The notes under the pieces: model-generated | Told to the model about the DNA's origin: nothing | The model's database searches: none | What the model saw: only the letters and a program-made list of their open reading frames with translations | Part shown: positions 21,567 through 33,038 of the stretch, piece after piece | Layout: each line of letters begins with the position of its first letter | Numbering within the stretch: position 1 is the stretch's first letter | Made by a program: the position numbers and the translations under genes | Assembly (NCBI GenBank): GCA_027604505.1 | Contig: JADIIX010000067.1 | Location: forward strand, 1 to 64,000 | Origin: Gonapodya sp. JEL0774 | Taxonomy: Eukaryota > Monoblepharomycota > Monoblepharidomycetes > Monoblepharidales > Gonapodyaceae | Direction: 5' to 3' | DNA length: 64,000 bases

Positions 21567-24154
21567 ATGTCAGCACAAAAGAGGAAGGGGAATGAAAACT
21601 ACGCGACACAAACCCCACCATACCTTTCCGTCTTTGACGCTGCAACAAGGAGTCCCATAACTCCATTCGTTCTCGTGCTGTTGCTCCTGCAACAGCGGCT
21701 GTACTCTTTGCAGGATTCAGTCCGAGCCGATTGCGCGCGCGCTCGTCAAACAATCGCTGAGGCGTGTAGCTATCTGGAGGTGTCCGCAACGGCAATTGTC
21801 AACATTCCAGAAAAGCTGGCAGTCGAAATTAATGCGGGACTTGTTCAAGCTACAGTAACGGGAATCAAAAAGTTGGAAGGCGCATTGACTGCGACTGTTG
21901 ATGCCCTCACAAACTTGCGTATGTGTGACGATGATGGAGGGTGCTTTCTCCCCGCCAAAAAAGCACATGACATCCTGTCTTCGGACTAGTTACCTTGGCC
22001 ATCAAACACTATCTCAACACGTATGCTTGCCTCCTTGACTTTCTGTCGGCTGCGACATTCGGCTCAGTCCAATATTATGCCGATGTAATGCAAGTTTTCA
22101 TCAATCAGCACGTGGCCCAGATAACATCTGCGCTCTCTTCTGGACTCAACAACATCAATGCAGCATTAGTACAAGCCCAGCAAAATGGTCTCGGCGCACT
22201 ACAAGGCTTTCTTAATGGCATACCCGGAGTTTCTGTCAACATAAACGCCCAACAAGTTCTTCAACTTCCTCAGGTTAGCGTCGAGCTTCAGAGCATTCAA
22301 GTTATACCACTCGACTTTGTGAATAGCCTGAAAGTGATTCAGGTTCCAAGTGCTGTCGCAGCGGAGGCGCAGTTGCTGGATCTGATGAAACGACCATCAC
22401 AAGTGGGTGCGACTGTGAGGGAATGGCACTCCACTTATGTGTTCTCCAACCGTCTTCATAAATGTGTACAGATACTTAAAGGAGAAATTGTCACAGGGCT
22501 GTCGTCCATCAGCCTATTCTCAAGTCCCCTACCCCTTCCCCCCCATACAGAGAGGGTCATCATCTGCTCGTCCAATACCACCTCTCAAGCCATCTCACAC
22601 TTTGAAGATGTTCTGAGGACGTCGATTTCGTCTCTCACGACTGGGATCTGGATTCTCATCGGAGCTGTTGCTCTTGTGTTGGCCCTATCCGAAGTGCTGG
22701 TGTATTGGAGAGACCGCAGCACAAAACAGGCCATCGCTCGCATTTTGGATTCTCCAAATCGTCAGAGTAGTGTTTTGGAGTGGAACAGTTACGTAGCCGA
22801 CTCCATTTTTGAGCGCATTAGGTCTCCTCTCGCTTACGAATTGTCTACCCGAGCCTGCATGTTGTTGCCTTGTACTCGATCTCGCACTTCCCTTGATCAA
22901 ATGGAATGGTTTGTTCGCTACGTGTGTCACCCTGGGTCACTTGCTATCATATCGACTGGTATCCTTGGGATGATCCTCACGACCATCGCGCAACCGTTGG
23001 TTTCACAGAGAGTAGACGCGCTGCGCTCTTCCCTCACGGCTGAGATGACAGATTGGGAGGATCAGGGACGAGTCGCGATTGACAATGCAGTTCTGAGCGT
23101 CACGAGACCGTGGGCAGACGGGGTAAATGATGCACTTTCGACTTTGGAGAACACAATCAACAACGACGTTTCTGGCTGGATTGTGGGGGTGGTGACCCCT
23201 GTCAACACGACCCTGAACTTCCTCACAAACCACGTGACGGATGGCGTGCAGGCTGTTTTCGGTGGCGTACCTCCTATTGAGCACGCGTTGTCGTCACTCT
23301 TCCGCTGTCTCTTCGAAGCACCCATCCGAGAGTTGGAGCAAGGACTTGCGACTCTTGCTCAAGGCCTCAGCATCAACCTTCCTAGAGTAAACGAGACAGC
23401 ACTTGCAGTAGAAGCTGAGTCAGCTCTGGCTGTATTAACCGTCGTGAGAGTGGGCGTCGTGGGAACTCATAATGAAAGAACTGGCAAAAGGGAAGGAGGA
23501 TTTGTAGGTGCAATGGAGAAACGATACGAAGCCACGTTAAATGAAGATCGCAAATTCTACATGCACATTCTATTGTTCGGACTGATCGTACCTGTTGTTG
23601 GATTCTTACGGATCATCTGCTGGCTTGTGCTCGATGTGTGCAGATCAATAGGAGGGCATTATTTTCCCAGAAGCTCTGACTCTAGACGCATGTCTATGAC
23701 GGCATTCTTGCAGGACTCTCAACCGGAACGTGCCTGGACCACGCCTCGATGGATAGACGATGCAGGATACTGGTTCCGATCAACCTTCGCACGCGGCCAG
23801 CAAGAATCGTCGACCGATCGCAAGGCAAAAATTTCGGCCGCAGTGTTGCAGTTCAGCTCGGCTTCAATTCCGGGAACGTCAGTCACATCATCGGGAAGCC
23901 CCGTTCGAGGTATCGCACCGTTAAGAGCAAGAGCACAGTACGACATGTTCCCTTCCTCGCCACACACCGGAATACTTCGATCCTCGGATTCTCAATCAGA
24001 GGAGCGATCACTGTCATCGAGCTTGTTGAATGACTTCACTTATGTTGGACTGAGGTCTCCGGCATCACAATCTTCTCACTGGTGGGAGGCACAACAATTG
24101 GATCCTAGGGTCGTCGAGCAACTGAAGAGGAGAGTCTCAACTGGCAAACAGTAA
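21567..24154 (+). CDS. PRM1: Plasma membrane fusion protein Prm1
   Basis: A multi-pass membrane protein that promotes plasma-membrane merger during mating in fungi. Two exons, 21567-21918 and 21990-24154, join in phase to give 838 residues, with an intron of 71 nt. TM segments are visible near residues 31-45 (ITPFVLVLLLL), 115-140 (LTLAIKHYLNTYACLLDFL), 335-358 (GIWILIGAVALVLALSEVLV), 435-455 (LAIISTGILGMILTTI) and 640-665 (LLFGLIVPVVGFLRIICWLV). The first loop has a Cys-containing helix followed by a conserved small/polar pattern (CSYLEVSATAIVNIP), as in Prm1. Both extracellular loops carry N-x-S/T sites and long amphipathic helices. The C-terminal 150 residues are Ser-rich and cytosolic. 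It is convergent with the RapGAP gene, 66 bp apart. Confidence 0.88.
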
Positions 24155-24219
24155 TATAATCCAAATTATTAAACATGGCAACTTGTGTATTCCAACATAA
24201 ATCGAAACTGATCGCCGTC

Positions 24220-25830
24220 CTACTCGCCACCACACTCTCGGCACTGTAAAAAAAATGCAAAACACACACAAACATACACAAACCGACCTGCTAGACACAA
24301 ACTAAGCTCTGGGACTATTGTGAATACTTCGTACAAACGTCCGTCAGGAGAACATTCCGCGTTCGTTGAATTTTCGGTGCGAACGAAGGAGCTTTGTAGG
24401 ATGCACGCTCGGCGTTCACAACTGAAGAATGCAAGGATGCCAGTGCCATCAACAGACTTTGTTGAGGGCAGACTCAAAAACCAAGAATGCGACTCACGTT
24501 TGTGCAAAAAGAAATCTCGCGCCGTTGCATCCGTTCCAATGATTGTGGGCTCTGGCAACTCTGGCGAGAACGCTGGAACCCCTTCCTTGGCGACCATCTG
24601 AATTTTGTACCCTTCCTCAGACGGTTGGACAGCGGCAACGACGTGGTTCTGCTTGCTGGTCAAGGAATTGATCCTAAACTGTCCTGCGTCAGCATCTTGG
24701 AAAACAATAAGGACTATGTCGTTGCCTAGGTGTCGTTTACGCTCTATTTGTTGGGGTTCATGCTCGGTGAAAGGGAGGAGGGTTGCGACATGGAACATGA
24801 TTTCGTACGATTGCCATTTGGTATAAATTGACTGGGTGCCAGTATTACTGTCTGTCAGGGGTAGTTTGTAACCTCAGAGATTGCAGAGTCCGTGAGTAGC
24901 CACATGAGACTCACTAGTCGATGTATCCAGCCCTGCTCGATATCCCTTCCAACCCTTGAGGTCTATCCGCTCCCCCAAGAAAGATAAGAAGTGCTGGTAG
25001 GCTTTAGAAGTACGTTCTGGAGAGACAAATTTGGTGGATGTTGGGCACACAAAGATTGCCTGCGTCCCCGTCTCACCAGTTCGATTCCGGAACATTTCTT
25101 CTTCACTCGTCTGACCGGCTGAAAGATATGCAACACCAAATTTGTAACTTCGAATCACCTAATGACGCTCAATGTGGTCACGAGTACCATGTCGAGGTGA
25201 ACCTATACATCAGCTCACCTGTCGCTCTTCCATTGATAACAGTTCGTTGGGGAGTGAGAGCTCTCTACTCAGTCGCATTTCGGATACAGGAATGTTGCGA
25301 GAAGCTGCTTGCATCACATGCTCGAGAGGTGGACCCAGACCAAAGAGCTTGCGGACGAACGGGACAGGTACTAGCTTATTTGGGACCGTTAACCGTTCTG
25401 AACCCTGGGACCGGTCAGGTGTCAGCATTTTAGGGCAGAGGGGCTACTGAGGCTTCAAAGGGTAGGCTCTCACCGTCTTTGTACGCACGAGAACCTTCCA
25501 GTTTTCATTTCCTTCCACTACCGAGACGGCGATCGGCCCTCGCTCCGACTCCACCGCCAAATAGTTGAAATGAGCTGTGATCCAGTTCAGCAGCAATTTT
25601 CATTCATTTCATTGACGGATTTGAATTGGAGTTTCCGCAAAGTGGAATTGAGTCTTGCGAAGGAAAGACCCGAAGGTCACATCTAGCTCACGCTTTCCAA
25701 AGAAGTTCTCCCGATACCATATGATGTCCTTCTCACACTCCTGTAGCAATGATTCATGTACACCTTGTACATGGGCGGATCGGTTCGTCGGAAGGATGGT
25801 CCATATAGAGTTTTGGACATTGACAGACAT
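24220..25830 (-). CDS. Rap GTPase-activating protein (RapGAP domain)
   Basis: A stand-alone RapGAP that should stimulate GTP hydrolysis on Rap/Rsr1- or Rheb-like small GTPases. Segments in order are WYRENFFGK then HFNYLAVESERGPIAVSV (dimerisation part), KFGVAYLSAGQTSEEEMF, HFLSFLGERIDLKGWKGYRA, and the catalytic core FHVATLLPFTEHEPQQIERK then HLGNDIVLIVFQD. The asparagine of GNDIV is the 'Asn thumb' that RapGAPs use in place of an arginine finger, and it is intact. HVVAAVQP and VPAFSPELPEP complete the domain. At least five exons are needed. The ATG at 25830 is my choice because it leads straight into the first domain segment; upstream exons up to about 26010 are possible. The C-terminal end is uncertain: the unspliced frame ends at 24220, but a T-rich acceptor-like sequence suggests one more intron. 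Confidence 0.88.
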
Positions 25831-26244
25831 TTGCAGAAGGAGCAAACAAACCGAGAACAGAGGATGATGGCAGTAATGTGTTGTAGCTTAGAAAGTGGTG
25901 GAGGGTAGAGGAAGTCCAATCGACGGATCGCAAAGATTCCTGACTTCTACGGAGTTTCGTCGATGACAGGAGTGCACTGAGTGATGATCGGAGCAGCAGG
26001 AAACGCTCCAAGCCAAAGATTATTGCGATCCGAATCCTTGCAAATCGTCAATTATTGCGCCCTCGTTCGGGATTTGCGATTTCGGGTTGACAATGCCCGA
26101 AGGTTCCCTACCGCTCGCTAGTAGTCGTACATACTGTGAAGACACCAGCATCTTCCCCCACACAATCAATTTCCACCACCAAAAGAAGCTCCAAGGCGAT
26201 TTATTGCATACTTTGATCACGTACACGACTAACCGCGAAGATTC
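25831..26244. promoter_or_regulatory. Divergent region between RapGAP and coiled-coil genes
   Basis: A 414-bp gap between start codons on opposite strands. It may contain an additional 5' exon of the RapGAP gene: the minus-strand frame at 25831-26011 is open and Ser/Leu-rich. No specific regulatory site was recognised. Confidence 0.35.
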
Positions 26245-29234
26245 ATGCCCCCGAATCCACCGCTGCCGCAACGGGGAAGGACGGATTCGACAGTATCTTT
26301 GGGCAATTCTGACGACGAGATTCTTCGTCTCTTGGCTTCCGAACTCTCTTTGTCGAGGACATCAAAACAACGGCAACGCCGTAGGACTGATGAGAAGGTC
26401 GAGAAGGATTCTGGCGCTCGCTCACGTGCGAGGAGTAGAAGTGAGCGGGAACGCGAGCAGCAGATTGAAACATCAAAGGCCGTTCGCGCTAGATTTCGTG
26501 ATATGGACAAGAATAGAGAGAAGCAGATGGAACCGGTATGCTTTGCGGACTCCGCAGAGGAGGCGAGGTCTCACGTGAGAGTCCGCGATGGGGAGCACGA
26601 GTTTGTCGCGGCTTTTGCAGATGGCACTGCATCTCAGACGGCTCCAGAATATCGGAAAGGACGCTCCACTACATCTCTTCCTGACGGTGGAGGCATACCA
26701 GCACCCAAAAGTGCCCCCAAGAGGGATGTTATTACTTCATCGCGTTCCATGGATCGCCCTTCGAAAGCAACCTCGGGGCATTCAACTCGCTCAAAATCAC
26801 CAGGTGCACAGTCATGGACGTCTCTGGTGAAAAGAGAGGAAGACATGAAGGAACGTGTGAGTTCATTTTATGCCGACCATGTATTCATAATGTTCTGAAC
26901 TGCGCGCGTGCGACCTGCAGTATCACACTTCCACCAAGTCACTCCTCCAATCCCTTGCCGATGAACGCTCTCGATACAGCACGCTTGAATCTTCTTACCA
27001 GCAACTCCTCGCCGACGTCCGCTCACTCCAGTCCAACCATGTCAACGACCTCCAGCACGCCAAACGCAAGTCCGAGTCCGCCCTCCGTGCCCTTCAGCGC
27101 GCCCTCATTGTCAAAACGGAAGAGCACGCTGCGGCGGAGAAGGAGCTCTCTGTTGCCAGGGCGAAGTACGATAAAGATTCTCGTACCTGGCTGGCCACAG
27201 CGCAAGGTCTCGAGCAGCAGGTCCAGGTGTGCAAAAGAGAGCTTGCTGGTGCCGTCAACTCCTATGAAGACAGGCTTGCGGATGCAGAGGCTGCACATAG
27301 GGAAACGGTGGCAAATTTGGAGGCCAAGTGCACACAAAAGGATGGCGACATCAAACGTCTCGCTCAGGCATACAAGTCCAAAGAGGCCGACTGGGCTGCC
27401 GAGCGAGACACCCGAATGAAGCTTGACATGAGACAGATTGAGCTGGACCATGAACTTGCGCGGAGGCAAGACGAGAACGTGGCGTTGCAATATCAAGTTG
27501 ACAAACTCACACAGGAAGTTGCAGAAGCACGCTCAGCCAGTCGCTCGGCGGCCTCCGCCATTGACCAACAACGCGCGGAGCTCTCAGCTGCTCAAAAGAG
27601 CCTCACGCAGGCTCGAGAGGAACATGACTCTCTTGCGAAGGACATTGACCGTCACGTGGCCGACAAGGCTCAGCTCGACACGGCGAAGGACGCGTTGGTT
27701 CTGGAACTACGCGATCGTGACCGTGAAATCGCGGACATGGAACGAGACCTAGACCTAGCGAGGAATGAGAACAAGGAGAGACTCTTGCAGTTCACCGAAG
27801 CTCTCGAAGACGTTCGGACTGCACTTTTGGAGGCTCAAAGGGAGGCAAAGGAGCTCAAAGAACGAGAGACGTCCCTGAGGAGAGACAAGCAACGACTTGA
27901 AGAGGAGCTTCGGGCGACGTTGGACAGGGCGACCTTGGCAGAAGAACGGCTCGAGGTGGAAGTTGAGGTGAATGTCCCGCAGTCACATTTGTTGCCCGGC
28001 AGAGGGAGTTGAAAATTAGAATCCTCATTATAGCAACGATCCAAAGACCGCACGCAAACACACTCAGAACTTCTCTCTCTTCAAGAGAAGCTCACGGTGG
28101 CCAAATCCGCGATGGAGGACGAAGTGTCACACCTTCGCTCTGCCGTGACTGAAAAGGACACCGCATTGGATGCTTTTGCGGCAGAGCACGACTCCTTGTC
28201 CCGCCGCATTGAGGGTCTTTCCCAGGAGCTCGCACGATCTAGAACGCAACTCCAACAGAAAAGCCAGCAGGCGACCACACTCTCCGAAGACCTGTCGAAA
28301 CTCAGGATGGAGAACTCCGAGTCTTCGGGTAAAGTTTTCGCCCTGGAGGCGAGAGTGGCGGAAGCTGAAGCAGTGGAGACAGCCTTGAGACGGCAGGTTG
28401 GGGCCCTACAGGCACAATTGGCGGACAAAGAAAGACAGCTACTGGTGGCGGTTGAGAAGCAGAAGGATGTATTGGAGCAAGTGCGAAGACTGGACGAAGA
28501 AATGCAGGTAAGGCTGAGGTCGTGCCTCACAATGTGAAAGTTGAAAAAGTTGCACCTGACACACCCAACCTCTATGCCAAAAGCATTTACGGTCCTCACC
28601 GGCTCAGTTGGAAACCCCTCCACGTACTCATCCGCTTGAGACCTCTGCGATCTGGGACATTTCTCGACGTTTGAAGGCTAATGTAGAAAGTCTGGTGCCA
28701 GAGTCTAGTTTTACTTCATCCGGGAGCCAAGTGTCAGTACCACAGCTATCTCAAAGTTCTGGTGTACTCAAGAGCGGCAATCGCGGGCATGGATCGCAGC
28801 AAACGTTTTCGTCTAGTGATTCCACCCATTCGAGTGATACTACTAGAACCGCCACAAAGAGATCGTCCGGTCCAATACATGTCCACCACACAACTGACTT
28901 CGATGACTTGCTTGCAAAGATTGGGAACATAACTGGGAGCATACAGGGTGAATTGAACAGTAATGTTGTCACCGCACGGCATCCCCGGTCTCTATCGGCC
29001 GTACAGAGTCCCCCCAGACCCAGTGACTCAAGCGGTTCGTCATCAAGCCGCGGTGTTCGACAGAGTGTTGACAATCTGAATGCAGGAAGCAGTACTTCCT
29101 CGAATCCGTCGTTTGGTTCGCCAGGACGAAGCTTCGACAGAACGATGGATACTGCTAGGCTGGAGAGATTGCTTGAAATCGATAGCATTGGTGCAGGTGG
29201 GGGATATGATAGAAACAGAGTGGGTAGATCTTGA
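26245..29234 (+). CDS. Long coiled-coil protein
   Basis: Not assignable to a named family. Four exons join exactly in phase, 26245-26856, 26921-27967, 28034-28507 and 28608-29234, giving 919 residues. The N-terminal 200 residues are basic and Ser/Arg-rich (RARSRSEREREQQ) after a short acidic motif, SDDEILRLLASELSLS. Residues about 205-710 are an almost unbroken heptad-rich coiled coil with Glu/Lys/Arg/Leu content typical of cytoskeletal, spindle-pole or golgin proteins. The C-terminal 200 residues are Ser/Thr-rich with a short ordered-looking stretch DFDDLLAKIGNITGSIQGEL and a final helix TARLERLLEIDSIG. A structural or tethering role is the natural reading, but location cannot be told from sequence. 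Confidence 0.85.
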
Positions 29235-29677
29235 ATAATTTACTTCGGGGTGGTTTTGGGTTGGAGAAGAGGGACCAGTATATTTACTCACAGTTTTGAG
29301 CACTTTGTTGTAAATAGTTGAATCGTCTTGACCGAGCTTCTCCACGGTGCTTTTCGATGATTGTTGAATCTCTCACAGTGAGTGCTTCTCCATCATCATC
29401 TGCATGCAGCGTGAGAGTTCTCCTGTGTCCGGGCCCTAAACACGGCTTGATTGCACTCATTCGGGTGAATTTACGATTTCTGACGTGACTTCTCTTTGGG
29501 ATATATCGCCCAAACTTTTTGGTCGGATAATCAAGCGCTCCTCCATCTGTTAGATGGCTTCGTTTGTGTCATTCAGTTCAAGCCGACATGCACAGGAATC
29601 CCATAAGCCACTGCAGTCCACGATCAATCAGAACAAACCCTATGTAAAACTCCGCCAAATCCTCACGTGATGGCTCA
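29235..29677. other. Intergenic region, no recognised gene
   Basis: About 440 bp downstream of the coiled-coil gene. A minus-strand frame at 29578-29766 overlaps the weak gene to the right and may be its alternative 3' end. No other feature was seen. Confidence 0.4.
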
Positions 29678-30106
29678 TTAGGAGTTCCAGGGGGAGTCGA
29701 TGATCCGCTCCTCATCATCGATTTTGGACTTCCTGGCATTTCGAAGAGAGGGTGATACATTCTCAAACTTGTCGCTAGAGTCGATGCTTTGTACGAGTCT
29801 CCCCAATATATCTACGTTGGGACAGGTTGATTTGCTGTAAACACTCAACTAGAATCACGAATATTCGTGCTCTTCATTCGAGGACAAATAAGCGTCTCGC
29901 CATGATTCATAAGCATAGAGCTTTGGGACATTCCAACACAGGATAGGCTGCAGTGCACATGAGGACGAAGACATTCCACAACAACATTCAGTCTCAGGGA
30001 TATTAAACGACGATCGAACGATTGTGGGGCTCCACGTCACACATCCTCGAGGATTCCACTTAAATGGAGAAGTTCTTCGAATTTTGAGCATGATTTATGG
30101 ATCCAG
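29678..30106 (-). CDS. Possible small gene of unknown function (3' exons only)
   Basis: Weak candidate. Three minus-strand segments read as plausible protein and can be joined in phase: an exon beginning near 30106 (HKSCSKFEELLHLSGILED), a second beginning after an acceptor near 29950 (PILCWNVPKLYAYESWRDAY), and a last one encoding CPNVDILGRLVQSIDSSDK and ending at 29678. The second join would need an intron of only 24 nt, which is a serious objection. No start codon could be fixed and no family is recognised. The segments could instead belong to an untranslated RNA or a decayed gene. Confidence 0.3.
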
Positions 30107-30321
30107 CTCCATCAGGTTCCCAGGCGAATCCAATGGCTGTACCATAAGGAGTTGCTTTGCGGACCTGCACCCGAAATTATCTCAAATCCACTTCTTCTCC
30201 ACATGCACCCTGCTCCATAAATCGCTCTTTCAGTCGTCCACACTATGTTCTCTTCTTCGTCTTCGACCCTCCATGTAAACCGCTACACATGTACATCCTC
30301 ACATTCTGCGTGGCGGGTCTG

Positions 30322-32430
30322 TTAGTGCGAGCGAGCTATTGTTTATATCATTGATGAGTACCCGAGCTGGGGAATTCGGAACAACTCACATCCTGCATTC
30401 CCCGCATCAAATCCGTTCGGTGCTCCGGCATCAGCTTCACCTGGTACTCCAGGCCCACCGTAGCTGGCATCTGCGTCTCCTCCACGAGAATCACTGTCCA
30501 AGTAGATCCAAAAAATTACTTTCAGCACAAAAATTCCACTGAACTCAATCCACATCGATCCAGTCAAGACCAGATTCTCACATTCCAGTGTCGGCACGGG
30601 CTGGACCTTTCTTTTCCCGGCCAACGTCCCAGTCAAGGCGCAAACGACGACCCTCCAAAGTCTGGCGAATATCTTCACTTAGACCGTGTTGAAGTCAAAC
30701 TTTGCACTGAATTTCAACACACATAATTGTTGTACTTGTCAAAGGCATCTTCCGCGTCGCGGCGCTCTTCGAAGTCTGCAAAGGCGAATCTGGTGGATCA
30801 CGGATATAATTTCAGTGACAACAGACAAGGAGATGTCCAAAAGCATTCGCTCACCCTTTGTTCCGTCCAGTATCTCTGTCTCGGGGCATCGTGACTTTCT
30901 TGAGTTTCCCGTAACGCTCCATCATATCCCACACCTGGTTCCATATAGAAACTGATGAGAGCATATCTAGCGAAAGCACACCTGTTGAACTCTCACATCC
31001 TTCTCCGTGTATGTGTAGGGAAGGTTCCCAACAAAAATCTGAGTAGATGTGCGACGGTCTTCTTCTGAGCCTCTGCGGTGTGCGAATCAACAAGTCCACG
31101 AAGTCGTCAGAGCAAATTTCAAAGTCGCCATCCCAGCAATCCGCAATCTTCGCATCAAAATCAGAGTGAGTCTCCAGATAAGCCTCGGCTATCAAAACTG
31201 CCAATGCCTTTCCACAACCGACCGGGGACATTGACCAGTTCAAACTCAATTGGAGGCACTCCAAAGAGCATCCACAGTTCCACAAATCACTACCATTCAG
31301 AGAGCTCATCCGTAGCAGTCCAGGATTCCCATCTCCAATTCTATATCAATTCCACTGATTCTCACCGGTCAACTGAAGGCGTGAGAAGGTACGAGACATT
31401 AAACAAGGTCCAATCACTCGAGCTAAATATGGCTTACCTGGAGCTCTGAGATGCACGTGCAACACCGTGACGGATCCACAAATCAACTTTCAGGACGCGA
31501 TTATATATATATAATATTGACTCACGGTGGGTGTCCCCCGAACCTTCCCCGAGGGCCACCTTCCCTTGGCGGACCATACCCCCTGTCATCGAATCTGCCA
31601 CCACGAGGTGGGCCGTATGCACTATCCTCACGACCACCGTATCCACCGTCGTATCCACGACCACCGTACCCACGAGGCTCGAATGCTCTATCACCACCTG
31701 GAGGGCCAAATCCACGATCATCGGGTACACCACCTCGACTCGGAGGTCCGAATCGCTCTGCGGGGACGGGAGCATACCCTCTATCCTCACGGCCCCGGAA
31801 ATCTCTCTCTGGCTCATAGCCTCGACCCATTGGTCGCTCTGGTGGATATCCGCGGTCAAAAGGACGACTTGGAGGGTATCCCCGGTCGGGTGGTGGGCCA
31901 CCGTACACTGGGCGATCCGCAACATATCCGTTTCCTCCAAAACGGTCTCTTTCAACTGGTGGGTATCCTTCTCTTCTATCACGGTCTCCATAACCGGGAG
32001 CTGGCCTCTCGCGGGCGTCCCGAGGACCTGCGAAGTCAACCGGCCTTTCACGATCCAATGGAGGCCCCCGACGAAGGTCATCTCCAAAATCGTCTCGAGG
32101 TCTCAAAGGAGGGAAACCACGTTGTGCGTCTGCGTCCCGCGCGTAATCTCTTCTTCCAAAATCCTCAGGCTCTCTTCTCCTGTCGACCACGTCCCGCCCT
32201 ATCGGAGCTCTATCTGTCGCCATTGGACTGAGGGAGCGATTCCGAGGCTCCGCAGGAAGTCTTGACGGCACGTCACGAGGACCACCAGCTGGGCCTCCAT
32301 TCCTGCGGTCTCCACGGTCGCCACGGTTCCTGTCGTCTTTGGGCTCGGCAGGTTTAGGAACCCTGCTGTCACGGGGATCGCGAACAGAGCGGTCATCTCG
32401 ACGATCACGATCACGCGGGGATGGCTCCAT
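30322..32430 (-). CDS. RNA-binding protein: RGG/RGY-repeat N-terminus plus RRM
   Basis: A nuclear-type RNA-binding protein. The start at 32430 gives MEPSPRDRDRRDDRSVRDPR, and about 300 residues of low-complexity Arg/Gly/Asp/Pro/Tyr sequence follow, with repeats of the type DRGYPPxRPFDRGYPPERP. After small exons comes one RRM: RNP2 QIFVGNLPYTYTEKDVR (near 31030), then YGKLKKVTMPRDRDTGRNKG, RNP1 FAFADFEERRDAEDAF (near 30780) and the last strand EGRRLRLDWDVG (near 30620). The C-terminus is again Gly/Asp-rich (SYGGPGVPGEADAG). At least six introns are needed; one contains a palindromic TA repeat near 31500. A splicing or mRNP role is likely from architecture. The end at 30322 depends on a final intron; without it the frame ends at 30343. 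Confidence 0.85.
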
Positions 32431-33038
32431 GAATTGAAACGCTTGTGCGGATGGCGCTGCTGCGCAATAGGTGTATGGATAAGCGACAGCTCAAGGCAGA
32501 AAATCAATCGATAGTACCTACTGGCAAGAAGAAACAATTATCGACAGCTCCAGGTTGTAGGGGCTTGTCTTCGCAGAAAGTTAGATTCGACTGCTTTTTG
32601 TTGCGTTGCTGGTTCGTCCCTTCATTGTATCAGTTGACACAAAAAATTACTTCTCTACGGCTTGACAGCAAAAAGCATCCCAGATAGTACCACTACTTTT
32701 TGTCGTGCAATTTCTTTTGTTGAGTATTGTATTCGAACCTACAGTCCCGGTTTGCGGTAGTAGTAGTGACCATTCTTCCAAATCCTGCAGAGCGTTATTA
32801 TGCATCTCCTTTAGATCATGTTATATTCGTCATGAATTGCGCACACCAATAACTGAAGACGGTTATGAAAGGTATGCCGAGAAGGAGAAACTAACCAAGC
32901 CAATCCTTGAGACGCCAGACGGTAATTGCAAGGAGCGAGCCGTAAAACAAGTGTCTTTCAACAAGCGAGCGAAGAAGAAAGCACAGCACCTTGATAAGCT
33001 TCCTCGAATTCGATAAGGACGTTTCGCTGCGACGTCAC
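32431..33038. other. Intergenic region, no gene seen
   Basis: About 600 bp between two minus-strand genes. It contains the promoter of the RRM gene and the 3' flank of the next. Open frames are short. Nothing else was recognised. Confidence 0.5.

Noticed and set aside
31527-32265. Plus-strand frames of more than 230 codons (His/Pro/Arg-rich)
   Set aside because: They are antisense shadows of the repetitive RGY coding region of the RRM gene.
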